Below are positions 5,838-11,187 of a stretch of 11,187 nucleotides of DNA, piece by piece (position 1 is the stretch's first letter; each line of letters opens with the position of its first letter). A model generated the notes under the pieces. The model saw nothing but the letters and a program-made list of their open reading frames with translations, searched no databases and had not been told where the DNA came from. Both the position numbers and the translations under genes were made by a program. Source of the stretch: Fimbriimonadales bacterium. GTDB lineage: Bacteria > Armatimonadota > Fimbriimonadia > Fimbriimonadales > GBS-DC. The stretch lies in contig JANXCK010000273.1 in NCBI GenBank assembly GCA_025060055.1, forward strand, positions 1 through 11,187, written 5' to 3'.

Positions 5838-7221
5838 GGACTCGTTCCAGCGCGTGCAGGCGCAGTGCGCCCGTGTTCGCCAGCGTGAAGAGCAGTTCGA
5901 CTTCGGAAAGGGTGAACTCGCGCGGGGTGCGAGTGAGCAGCATCATCACACCGAGCGTGCGCTCGGCGACCTGCAGCGGCACGGCTAACGCCGAAGCAAA
6001 GCCACCAGGCAGCGGCTCTTTGAGGTTCTGCGGGTGCTGCGCCAAATCGGGCGCGGCAATCGGCGCGTTGAACGCATACACCCAGCCAGGCAGACTGTAT
6101 TGGGCGTCAGGGCTGTGGTTCAGCAAGGTCTCTGAGCGCGGCTCCACATACACGGGCGTGAGGCGATCGATCTCGCGGCGATTAGGCAAGTAGATGACGG
6201 TGAACTCGTGAGGGATGAGTTCGTGCGCGGCACGACACAGCATGCTCAGCACAGCACGCAGGCTCTGCGCCTCGCCCAACTGCAGTGAAAGCTCATACAG
6301 TTTCGCCATGTGCTGTGCGCGTTGCGCAGTCTGCTCATACAGCAGCGCGTTCGAGAGCGTGAGCGCCAGATGCCCCAGCAGCGGAGGCACCCACTCCAAG
6401 GCGTCAGGTGTCTCAGTGGGCAGCGCCAGTGCCAGCAGCCCCAGCGGCTGCTCCGCCAGCGTCAGCGCGTACACGCGATACGGTCGCCCCGCCCAGCTCA
6501 CCTCAACGGGCGCACGCACCCACTCAGCGGGGAGCGTGTCGGCGGGGATTTGCGCAGGCAGGGCGGACGCGCCATACTGCATTGCCTGCAGTAGCACGCG
6601 GCGGTTCTCGTCGTAGAGCCATACGCCGCCGCCCTCAGGCGCCGCCTTGCGCATCAGCGACTCAATCGCCTCCAGCGCGTGCTGCAAACTCAAATCCGCG
6701 CCGATGCGTTTGGGCAAACGACCAAGCCATTTCAAGGCGCGTTCGCGCTGCTCCAGCTGTTGCTGTGCCTGTTGCAGGCGCACCAGAAGTTCAATCGGCG
6801 TTGCCATCTGTGTCAGCAGCGCACAGTGATGTGGCTCGAACGGCTCGGCGCGGTTGAGCAACGCGACCGCGCTCAGCCGCAGCGCGGGCAGAGGCGCAGC
6901 CATCCCTGTGCGAATCGCCCCAATAGGCTCTTGGTGCGCCTCCGCGTGATACTGCCACAGGGTGCGCTGAAGCAGTGTCGGCTCTAAAAGCGTGTCGTGC
7001 GGGCGTAGGCGGAACCCGCGCAGCTCGTCGGCACGCGCGCCAACCACATGTGCGAACTCCACCTGCTCGCCCGTTGGGTCAGGAAGTAGCAACAGACCGA
7101 GCTGCGCTTGGGTCTGGTCTGCGAGCCAGCGCAGCGCGCTTGCAATTGCCTCCTCAGGGGGCGCGCCTCGGTCTAACTCTGTCAGCCACGCGCCCCACTC
7201 AGGCTGCTCTGCATAGCCCAA
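5830..7221 (-). CDS. Multi-GAF-domain protein without an output domain
   Basis: 463 residues from a TTG start. Three GAF-like units can be traced: about 25-147 (ending at the LLTQMATPIELLVRLQ helix), about 176-293 (with GGVWLYDENRRVLLQ and GLLALALPT) and about 318-458 (TVIYLPN, ASALAVPLQVAERTLGVMMLLTRTPREFTLSEVELLFTLA), the last being the clearest. A helical linker at about 146-166 (QQAQQQLEQRERALKWL) could be a dimer coiled coil. No kinase, cyclase, EAL/HD or DNA-binding domain follows, so it may bind a ligand and act through a partner protein. The frame is open upstream to 7458, but that part overlaps rfbD; TTG 7221 follows a GGAGG ribosome binding site by 9 bases and starts before the first domain. 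The last 8 bases overlap the nuclease gene. GAF call good; ligand and role unknown. Confidence 0.82.
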   Translation of the reverse strand: MGYAEQPEWGAWLTELDRGAPPEEAIASALRWLADQTQAQLGLLLLPDPTGEQVEFAHVVGARADELRGFRLRPHDTLLEPTLLQRTLWQYHAEAHQEPIGAIRTGMAAPLPALRLSAVALLNRAEPFEPHHCALLTQMATPIELLVRLQQAQQQLEQRERALKWLGRLPKRIGADLSLQHALEAIESLMRKAAPEGGGVWLYDENRRVLLQAMQYGASALPAQIPADTLPAEWVRAPVEVSWAGRPYRVYALTLAEQPLGLLALALPTETPDALEWVPPLLGHLALTLSNALLYEQTAQRAQHMAKLYELSLQLGEAQSLRAVLSMLCRAAHELIPHEFTVIYLPNRREIDRLTPVYVEPRSETLLNHSPDAQYSLPGWVYAFNAPIAAPDLAQHPQNLKEPLPGGFASALAVPLQVAERTLGVMMLLTRTPREFTLSEVELLFTLANTGALRLHALERVHA

Positions 7222-7230
7222 CGGCTCTTC

Positions 7231-7263
7231 CCTCCGTGAGGGCAGTTCGGCATAGGGGCTATA
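7231..7263 (-). promoter_or_regulatory. Candidate promoter and ribosome binding site for the GAF gene
   Basis: On the minus strand a TATAGC hexamer (7258-7263) is followed by CGGAGG (7231-7236), which lies 8-9 bases before the TTG at 7221. The spacing suits a short leader of about 30 bases. The ribosome binding site is the reason for choosing the TTG; the -10 call is weaker. Confidence 0.4.
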
Positions 7264-7293
7264 ACTCCTGCTGTGGGGGTAGGTCTTCGGTTC

Positions 7294-7320
7294 GTAGCGT
7301 CGGCAAGGCGCCGACGCTAC
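7294..7320. repeat. Perfect 11-bp inverted repeat between rfbD and the GAF gene
   Basis: GTAGCGTCGGC (7294-7304) and GCCGACGCTAC (7310-7320) pair perfectly around a 5-base AAGGC loop. It starts 11 bases beyond the rfbD stop codon. There is no T-run on either side, so it is not a standard intrinsic terminator. Its arms match the ends of the compound element at 2391-2417 and 2541-2567, which marks it as a member of a dispersed repeat family. It may still act as a barrier that separates the two minus-strand gene groups. Confidence 0.85.
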
Positions 7321-7331
7321 GTGGTGAGTAG

Positions 7332-8321
7332 TCAGAGGGTCTGCACGAACCGTTGCAGCGCGTCGCGCCACGAAGGCATCGGCTCTACGCCCGCCCACTC
7401 CAGTCGCCACGAGGTGAGCGCGGAGTACGCAGGGCGCGGCGCAGGCGTGTGCCAGCATGCCATTGGCAACGGCGTCGGCAACACGCGCAACCCCACTGCC
7501 TCCAGCAAGGTACAGGCAAACTCGTAGCGCGAGACAGGCTCAGCGTTCGTGAGATGGTATGTGCCGTAGCACTCAGTCTGAACCAGTTGCATCAGGCGGT
7601 CGGCGACATCGGCGACATAGGTGGGCGAACCGACTTGGTCGCTAATCACGGTGGGCGACTTGCCCGCCCGCGCTTGCTCCAGCACAAACTGAGGAAAAGT
7701 AGCACGCTGCCTGCCGTACAGCCACGCCACGCGCACCACATAATGACGCGGACAAAGCCGCCGCACCGCTTGCTCGCCCGCGAACTTGGAACGCCCATAC
7801 ACATTGAGTGGATTCTCGGTGTCGTACTCGTGATACGGCGCACGCTTGGCGCCATCGAACACATAGTCGGTGGAGATATAAACGCACACTGCGCCGACGC
7901 GCTGGCAACAGGACGCAACAACCTCCGCACCGAAGGCGTTGACACGGTAGGCTTCTTGCGGGTGGCGCTCGCAGGCGTCTACATGGGTCATCGCGGCGCA
8001 GTGGATGACGATTTCGGGGCGGACGGCGTCCAAGAGGGCACGTACCTGCGTCGGCTGCGTGATGTCGAGGGGAATGAAGCCCTCACCCCCTGCCCCTCTC
8101 TCCCCCTGCGTGGGAGAGGGGGAACTTGGCTCCCCTGCGCCCGCGACGCGGGAGAGGGGGCTGGGAGATGAGGGCGAGCCTTCCTGCTCATGCAGGGCGG
8201 CGGGGGCATTCGGGAGCGAATGACTGCGCGCAGTGCCCACCACCTCCCATCCGGCAGCGCGAAACCGCCGCACGATTTCCGCGCCCAGCAACCCGCGTGC
8301 GCCCGTGACCAACACTCGCAT
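7332..8321 (-). CDS. rfbD: dTDP-4-dehydrorhamnose reductase with in-frame repeat-derived insert
   Basis: 329 residues. The enzyme reduces dTDP-4-dehydro-L-rhamnose with NAD(P)H to dTDP-L-rhamnose, the last step of the pathway. The Rossmann NAD(P) motif is Gly7-X2-Gly10-X2-Gly13 (TGARGLLG); the extended-SDR catalytic residues are Ser150/Thr151 (YISTDYVFDG), Tyr175 and Lys179 (VYGRSKFAGEQ). RmlD-type features include HCAAMTHVDACE, WLYGR and DQVGSPTYVADVA. Usual length is about 280-300 residues; the surplus is explained by residues 49-81, Ser/Pro/Gly/Glu-rich, encoded by a palindromic repeat. The insert lies in the loop after the second beta strand, where added sequence may be tolerated, but it is near the cofactor adenosine site, so activity needs testing. 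GGTGAGG lies 7 bases before the ATG. It follows rfbA by 19 bases in the same operon. Confidence 0.93.
   Translation of the reverse strand: MRVLVTGARGLLGAEIVRRFRAAGWEVVGTARSHSLPNAPAALHEQEGSPSSPSPLSRVAGAGEPSSPSPTQGERGAGGEGFIPLDITQPTQVRALLDAVRPEIVIHCAAMTHVDACERHPQEAYRVNAFGAEVVASCCQRVGAVCVYISTDYVFDGAKRAPYHEYDTENPLNVYGRSKFAGEQAVRRLCPRHYVVRVAWLYGRQRATFPQFVLEQARAGKSPTVISDQVGSPTYVADVADRLMQLVQTECYGTYHLTNAEPVSRYEFACTLLEAVGLRVLPTPLPMACWHTPAPRPAYSALTSWRLEWAGVEPMPSWRDALQRFVQTL
8079..8175. repeat. GC-rich palindromic repeat inserted inside rfbD
   Basis: Outer arms GCCCTCA (8079-8085) and TGAGGGC (8169-8175) and the next pair CCCCTCTC (8093-8100) and GAGAGGGG (8152-8159) make a long imperfect inverted repeat. 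Inside lie two smaller hairpins: CTCTCCC/GGGAGAG (8098-8104, 8112-8118) and CCCGCG-A-CGCGGG (8140-8152). The style, CCCTCACCCCC-type ends with CCCTCTCCC cores, is that of palindromic repeats normally found between genes in many bacteria. On the minus strand it reads through as SPSSPSPLSR... to ...GERGAGGEG without a stop. Confidence 0.8.
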
Positions 8322-8340
8322 CGTGTCGCCTCACCGTCCC

Positions 8341-9402
8341 CTACGGCATCTCAATAGAGCTGCTGTCGCCCAGCATCAGGCGCAGCGTGCGCGGACGCTT
8401 CGCCCCCCCACGCACCACCGCGTGCTTGCCCAACAAACTGCCCTCGATGCGCGTCTCGACCCGCTCCACGCAGCTGCCTTCCAAGATGATGCTGTATTCC
8501 ACTTCGCAGTTGATGAGGCGCACGCCGTCGCCGATGGCAGTGAACGAGCCGATATAGCAATCCTCCAGCAGGCACTGCGCGCCGATAATCACAGGACCGC
8601 GCACCACGCAGCGGCGCAGGATGCTCCCCTCGCCGATGGCGACGCGCCCGTGCAGTTGCGTCTCCTCTAACGCGCCGCGCTGGCACGGCTGTAGGTCTTC
8701 CAGCACCAGCCGATTCGCCTCCAGCAGCGCGTCGAGGCTGCCTGTGTCTTTCCACCAGCCTGAGATTTGTTGCCATTCGACCGTGTAGCCGTTGTCGATG
8801 AGGTACTGAATGGCGTCGGTGATTTCCAGTTCGCCGCGCCACGAGGGGCGGATGGCGCGCGCGGCTTGGAAGATGTGCTTGTCGAACAGGTAGACACCCA
8901 CAAGCGCGAGGTTGCTGGGAGGCTGTTGGGGCTTTTCGACGAGGCGGATGACGCGCTCGCCCTGCAACTCGGCGACGCCGAACTCGTGGGGGTTGGGCAC
9001 TTCTGCCAGCAGGATGAGCGCATGCGGCTGGCGCTGCTGGAACGCTTCCACCAGCGACGCCACGCCCGCTTTCACGATGTTATCGCCCAGATACATGATG
9101 AACGGCTCGTCCCGCAGATACGGCTCGGCGGTCAGCACGGCATGCGCCAGCCCCAGCGGTTCGGGCTGAGGGATGTAGGTGACCTGCACGCCCCAGTGGC
9201 TGCCATCGCCGACGGCGCGCTGAATCTCGGCAGCGGTCTCGCCGACGATGATGCCCACTTGGCGAATGCCCGCTTCAGCAATCGCTTCCAGTCCGTAAAA
9301 CAGCACGGGCTTGTTGGCGACGGGCACGAGCTGCTTTGCCATGCTGAAGGTGATGGGGCGCAGGCGCGTGCCTTTGCCGCCTGCCAAGATGAGCGCTTTC
9401 AT
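8341..9402 (-). CDS. rfbA: Glucose-1-phosphate thymidylyltransferase, long form
   Basis: 353 residues. It joins glucose-1-phosphate and dTTP to dTDP-glucose, the first step toward dTDP-L-rhamnose. The N-terminal nucleotidyltransferase has GGKGTRLRPIT (8-18), KQLVPVANKP (23-32), GDN (106-108), EKP (156-158), GELEITD (190-196) and GWWKDTGS (215-222). From about residue 240 to 325 come hexapeptide-like repeats (VVRGPVIIGAQCLLEDCYIG and onward) of a left-handed beta helix, which marks the long form of RmlA, about 350-355 residues; the shorter RmlA of E. coli type lacks it. The beta helix may also hint at relation to bifunctional sugar nucleotidyltransferases. The frame is open upstream to 9837, but that part overlaps the hydrolase; ATG 9402 begins the conserved MKALILAGG and overlaps the hydrolase stop as ATGA, so translation is probably coupled. 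Confidence 0.94.
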   Translation of the reverse strand: MKALILAGGKGTRLRPITFSMAKQLVPVANKPVLFYGLEAIAEAGIRQVGIIVGETAAEIQRAVGDGSHWGVQVTYIPQPEPLGLAHAVLTAEPYLRDEPFIMYLGDNIVKAGVASLVEAFQQRQPHALILLAEVPNPHEFGVAELQGERVIRLVEKPQQPPSNLALVGVYLFDKHIFQAARAIRPSWRGELEITDAIQYLIDNGYTVEWQQISGWWKDTGSLDALLEANRLVLEDLQPCQRGALEETQLHGRVAIGEGSILRRCVVRGPVIIGAQCLLEDCYIGSFTAIGDGVRLINCEVEYSIILEGSCVERVETRIEGSLLGKHAVVRGGAKRPRTLRLMLGDSSSIEMP

Positions 9403-10496
9403 CGCCAAGGGGAGGTAAGGTAGGCGTGCAGGGAGGCGGCGAACTCGCGGAAGAAGGCTGCCACCAGGGGCGCCAGCGTGGCAGCCCACTCGGTGAACTC
9501 GCGCCACGAGCGCGGCAGGTAGCTGCGCCATAGCGACGCGCTCGGCTTGCCCTTCACATGCGTCTCCAGCCAGCGCAGCACCTCGCTGATGACCGTGAGC
9601 CAGTCGGTGGGCGGTGGCACATGCCCGCCTTTGTACCACACCACCTTTTTCGGCTCCGCCGCTGCCTCGTGCAACGCCTTGTTGGACTCGACAGGCACCA
9701 CAGTGTCCGCGTCGCCGTTGATGAACAGCACAGGGCGCGGCGCAATCCGCCCCACCCAGTGGACAGGGTCGACGACATCCATCACGCGCAACGCCTCTTC
9801 CATCTGCTTGGGGTTGTTTTTGGCAGCGTCGCGCCACAGCGACAGCGCGCTTTTTTCCATCAGCACTTTCCAGTTGCCGCCCGCTACCAGCAGCACAGGG
9901 GCTTTGACGCGCTCGTCCACACCCGCAAACATCGAGCCGATAATCCCGCCCATGCTCGCGCCGATGTAGCCGATGCGGTTCGGGTCGATCTCTTTGCGCG
10001 TTTGGAGGTAGTCCACGCCGCGCCGCAGGTCGATCACGGTCTGAATCAGCGCGTCGCGGGCGCGGTAGGGGTACATTCCGAAGAAGGGGATGTCTTCGCT
10101 GGGCTTGCGCTCGCCGTGATACTGGGCGTCGATGGCAAACAGCGCGTAGCCCGCCTGCGCGAGTTGACCCCAGAGCATCTGAAACATCCGCTTATCGCTG
10201 CCCAGCCCGTGCATCAAGATGACGCAGGGCAGCTTCTCCTCGCCGCGATTTTTGGGCAAAATCAGGAATGCGGGCACGCGTTGGTCGCGCGCGCTGCGGT
10301 AGGTCACTTTATACACTTGGTACTGCGCCGTCTCTTCTGCGAGTGTCTCCTGCGGGCTAAGCGGGAGGTTCTTGTCATACCCAAAAATCAGTTCGGGGTC
10401 GTACTTGGCTGTGCTGTTTTGCGCCTGCGTGCAGCTTGCCAGCATTAGCAACGCCGCCAGCCCGCCCAGTATTGAGGTTCGCCATCGCGTCTGCAT
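9399..10496 (-). CDS. Lipoprotein alpha/beta hydrolase (acetyl-xylan esterase / dienelactone hydrolase-like)
   Basis: 365 residues. A lipoprotein signal peptide covers residues 1-21 with lipobox LASC and Cys22, so the protein is probably lipid-anchored outside the cytoplasm. The alpha/beta hydrolase fold shows HGLG (96-99, oxyanion region), the nucleophile Ser181 in GASMGG, an acidic residue in NGDADTVVP (Asp262 or Asp264) and His292 in KGGHVPP. It should be an esterase or peptidase-like serine hydrolase; the substrate is not readable. About 50 residues after the fold (315-365, with WREFTEWAATLAPLVAAFFREF) form an added amphipathic tail. ATG 10496 is preferred over an upstream ATG at 10541 because it gives a standard lipoprotein signal and sits next to a -10 box. 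Its stop overlaps the rfbA start, suggesting it shares the sugar-nucleotide operon. Confidence 0.88.
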   Translation of the reverse strand: MQTRWRTSILGGLAALLMLASCTQAQNSTAKYDPELIFGYDKNLPLSPQETLAEETAQYQVYKVTYRSARDQRVPAFLILPKNRGEEKLPCVILMHGLGSDKRMFQMLWGQLAQAGYALFAIDAQYHGERKPSEDIPFFGMYPYRARDALIQTVIDLRRGVDYLQTRKEIDPNRIGYIGASMGGIIGSMFAGVDERVKAPVLLVAGGNWKVLMEKSALSLWRDAAKNNPKQMEEALRVMDVVDPVHWVGRIAPRPVLFINGDADTVVPVESNKALHEAAAEPKKVVWYKGGHVPPPTDWLTVISEVLRWLETHVKGKPSASLWRSYLPRSWREFTEWAATLAPLVAAFFREFAASLHAYLTSPWR

Positions 10497-10503
10497 AGTG
10501 TAT

Positions 10504-10509
10504 AAGATA
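10504..10509 (-). promoter_or_regulatory. Candidate -10 box (TATCTT) before the lipoprotein hydrolase operon
   Basis: On the minus strand TATCTT lies 7 bases upstream of the ATG at 10496, within a short AT-rich run in GC-rich surroundings; TATACA overlaps it downstream. No Shine-Dalgarno sequence is present in front of this ATG. The position predicts a transcript starting at or near the ATG. No good -35 box is visible. Confidence 0.4.
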
Positions 10510-10566
10510 CCTGACAGTGTAGAGGATGCGTTCATACCCATCGGCGTTTCAATCGGTAGGAGCGCA

Positions 10567-10613
10567 CCCCTGTGTGTCTCATCAGTTCAGGACAGACACA
10601 GGGGGCTGTCCCC
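10567..10613. repeat. Inverted repeat in the gap between the hydrolase and the CHAT remnant
   Basis: CCCCTGTGT (10567-10575) pairs perfectly with ACACAGGGG (10596-10604) around a 20-base loop. A second short hairpin overlaps the right arm: GGGG (10602-10605), CTGT, CCCC (10610-10613). There is no T-run. It lies just after the stop codon of the CHAT remnant on the minus strand, so it may be that gene's old terminator region or another dispersed repeat. Confidence 0.5.
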
Positions 10614-10626
10614 TAAGTCCGCCCCA

Positions 10627-10770
10627 TCACCCCAGCCCAATCACCACAAACGCCGCCCAGTAGAGCGGGTCAGGCTTCTCCCTGCGCAGCTGCGCCTTCG
10701 CCGCCTGCAACGCCTCCACCACTGACTTGCCTTCCTTTAGCCCTTCGTAAAGCTGCGTCACAGTATCACC
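10627..10770 (-). pseudogene. C-terminal remnant of a CHAT-domain (caspase-like) protein
   Basis: The last roughly 48 residues read from about 10770 down to the TGA at 10627-10629 match the end of CHAT peptidase domains: LYEGLKEGKSVVEALQAAKAQLRRE and then PLYWAAFVVIGLG, where the family has FY-X-L, G-S-X2-EAL and YWAAFVLIG. The catalytic His and Cys lie further upstream in CHAT proteins and are absent here. The frame stays open to 10995, but beyond about 10770 it no longer looks like CHAT and instead runs antisense through hicA. I therefore call it a 5'-truncated gene, left over after a rearrangement whose junction lies near 10770-10790. CHAT proteins are caspase-like proteases, often tied to conflict or cell-death systems; this fragment should be inactive. 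Confidence 0.65.
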
Positions 10771-10868
10771 GATTCCTGCTATTTCTTTTCCAGTGGTGCA
10801 TCGGAAGCCCCCAATGCCGCCTGGAAGGTTTCGAGAGCGAAAGGTAAAAATACATTCGTTTTGAGGAC

Positions 10869-11063
10869 ATGCTGAGGCTGGCGGAAGCTTACGGGTTGCA
10901 ACTCGATCGCGTGAGCGCAAGCCATCATATCCTTGTGCATCCTGCAGTGCCTGCTGTGTTGAACCTGCAAAATGTGAAGGGGCAGGCAAAACCATACCAG
11001 ATCAGACAGTTCCTCAAGATTGTGGAAGACTATAATCTATCGATGAAGGCAGGGGACGAATGA
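10869..11063 (+). CDS. hicA: HicA-family mRNA interferase toxin, short N-terminus
   Basis: 64 residues. The core is typical of the HicA subgroup with SHHI-X-HP: LDRVSASHHILVHP (residues 12-25), NLQNVKGQAKPYQIRQFLKIVEDYNL (32-57). The dsRBD-like fold uses the conserved His (19 or 20) to cleave mRNA. Relatives usually carry about 15-25 more residues before the ATG used here. The same frame does continue upstream as KYIRFED, but hits a stop (TAA, 10845-10847), and no start codon lies between. Either translation begins at ATG 10869, where GAGG is only 2 bases upstream, or the N-terminus was lost by frameshift. The stop overlaps the hicB start as ATGA, the usual toxin-then-antitoxin coupling. Family is confident; activity is uncertain. 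Confidence 0.82.
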   Translation: MLRLAEAYGLQLDRVSASHHILVHPAVPAVLNLQNVKGQAKPYQIRQFLKIVEDYNLSMKAGDE

Positions 11064-11187
11064 AGGACTATCACATCAATATATTCTACAGCGAGGAAGA
11101 CGAGGGCTATATCGCAGATATTCCCGACCTGCCTGGCTGTTCGGCGTTTGGCGAAACGCCTGAAGACGCGCTGCGCGAGGTACAGAT
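11060..11187 (+). CDS. hicB: HicB-family antitoxin, partial (cut by window end)
   Basis: Only 42 complete codons are visible. MKDYHINIFYSEEDEGYIADIPDLPGCSAFGETPEDALREVQ is the characteristic N-terminal half of HicB: an RNase H-like partial fold with EGYIADIPDLPGC and GETPEDAL. In known systems this domain binds and neutralises HicA, and a C-terminal ribbon-helix-helix or helix-turn-helix part represses the operon; that part is outside the window. The ATG overlaps the hicA stop by ATGA, and AGGGGA upstream can serve as ribosome binding site. Confidence in the family is high despite truncation. Confidence 0.9.
   Translation, partial: MKDYHINIFYSEEDEGYIADIPDLPGCSAFGETPEDALREVQ

Noticed and set aside
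5830..7221. Histidine kinase or cyclic-di-GMP enzyme
   Set aside because: Only GAF-like domains are present; no HisKA/HATPase, GGDEF, EAL or HD motif can be seen.
7294..7320. Intrinsic terminator of rfbD
   Set aside because: The stem is strong but no T-run follows on either strand, and the same motif occurs elsewhere as a repeat.
7222..7458. 79-residue extension of the GAF protein
   Set aside because: Runs through the repeat and into rfbD; no domain similarity, while TTG 7221 has a good ribosome binding site.
7353..8171. 272-codon open frame on the plus strand
   Set aside because: Antisense to rfbD and the inserted repeat; no domain.
8223..8234. 12-bp perfect palindrome ACTGCGCGCAGT as an operator
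   Set aside because: It lies within the rfbD coding region, away from any promoter, and a single self-complementary 12-mer in GC-rich DNA can arise by chance.
9403..9837. 145-residue extension of RfbA
   Set aside because: Antifamily sequence that merely overlaps the hydrolase gene in another frame; RfbA starts at the conserved MKALILAGG with an ATGA overlap.
9558..10448. 296-codon open frame on the plus strand
   Set aside because: Antisense to the lipoprotein hydrolase; rich in His, Arg and Val with no recognisable motif.

Overview
The window looks like bacterial chromosome from an Armatimonadota-type organism (Fimbriimonadia-like, possibly thermophilic). The basis is two adjacent prepilin-like proteins with the LFPVFAQAR N-terminal signature and a C-terminal H-X9-DG motif, a combination abundant in that phylum and also seen in Planctomycetes. 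Gene density is high, starts and stops often overlap, and GC content is fairly high. The phylum call rests on recognised protein style, not on a marker gene.

Layout, plus strand: two prepilin-like H-X9-DG proteins (86-931 and 960-1646); a small secreted, probably outer-membrane beta-barrel protein (1702-2352); a 177-bp intergenic element made of nested palindromes (2391-2567); then an M28-family zinc aminopeptidase (2620-4212) overlapping by ATGA with a cupin protein (4209-4727). Minus strand, reading right to left: a lipoprotein alpha/beta hydrolase (10496-9399) overlapping by ATGA with rfbA (9402-8341), then rfbD (8321-7332); then a second cluster with a multi-GAF protein (7221-5830), an Fe-S type PD-(D/E)XK nuclease (5837-5067) and a DivIC/FtsB-like division protein (5011-4724), which converges on the cupin gene with overlapping stop codons. 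The right end holds a remnant of a CHAT-domain gene (minus, 10627 to about 10770) followed by a hicA-hicB toxin-antitoxin pair on the plus strand, with hicB cut by the window edge.

rfbA and rfbD supply the first and last steps of dTDP-L-rhamnose synthesis for surface glycans; rfbB and rfbC are not here. The GAF and nuclease genes overlap by 8 bp and are probably co-translated.

The most notable non-genic signals are: a GC-rich palindromic repeat inserted in frame inside rfbD, adding about 33 residues; the compound palindromic element upstream of the peptidase, whose end motif recurs between rfbD and the GAF gene; -10 boxes placed so close to start codons that leaderless mRNAs are likely; and hairpins with a shared CACCTCTC motif that could mask ribosome binding sites. 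I did not find convincing evidence of a wholly new multi-gene system.
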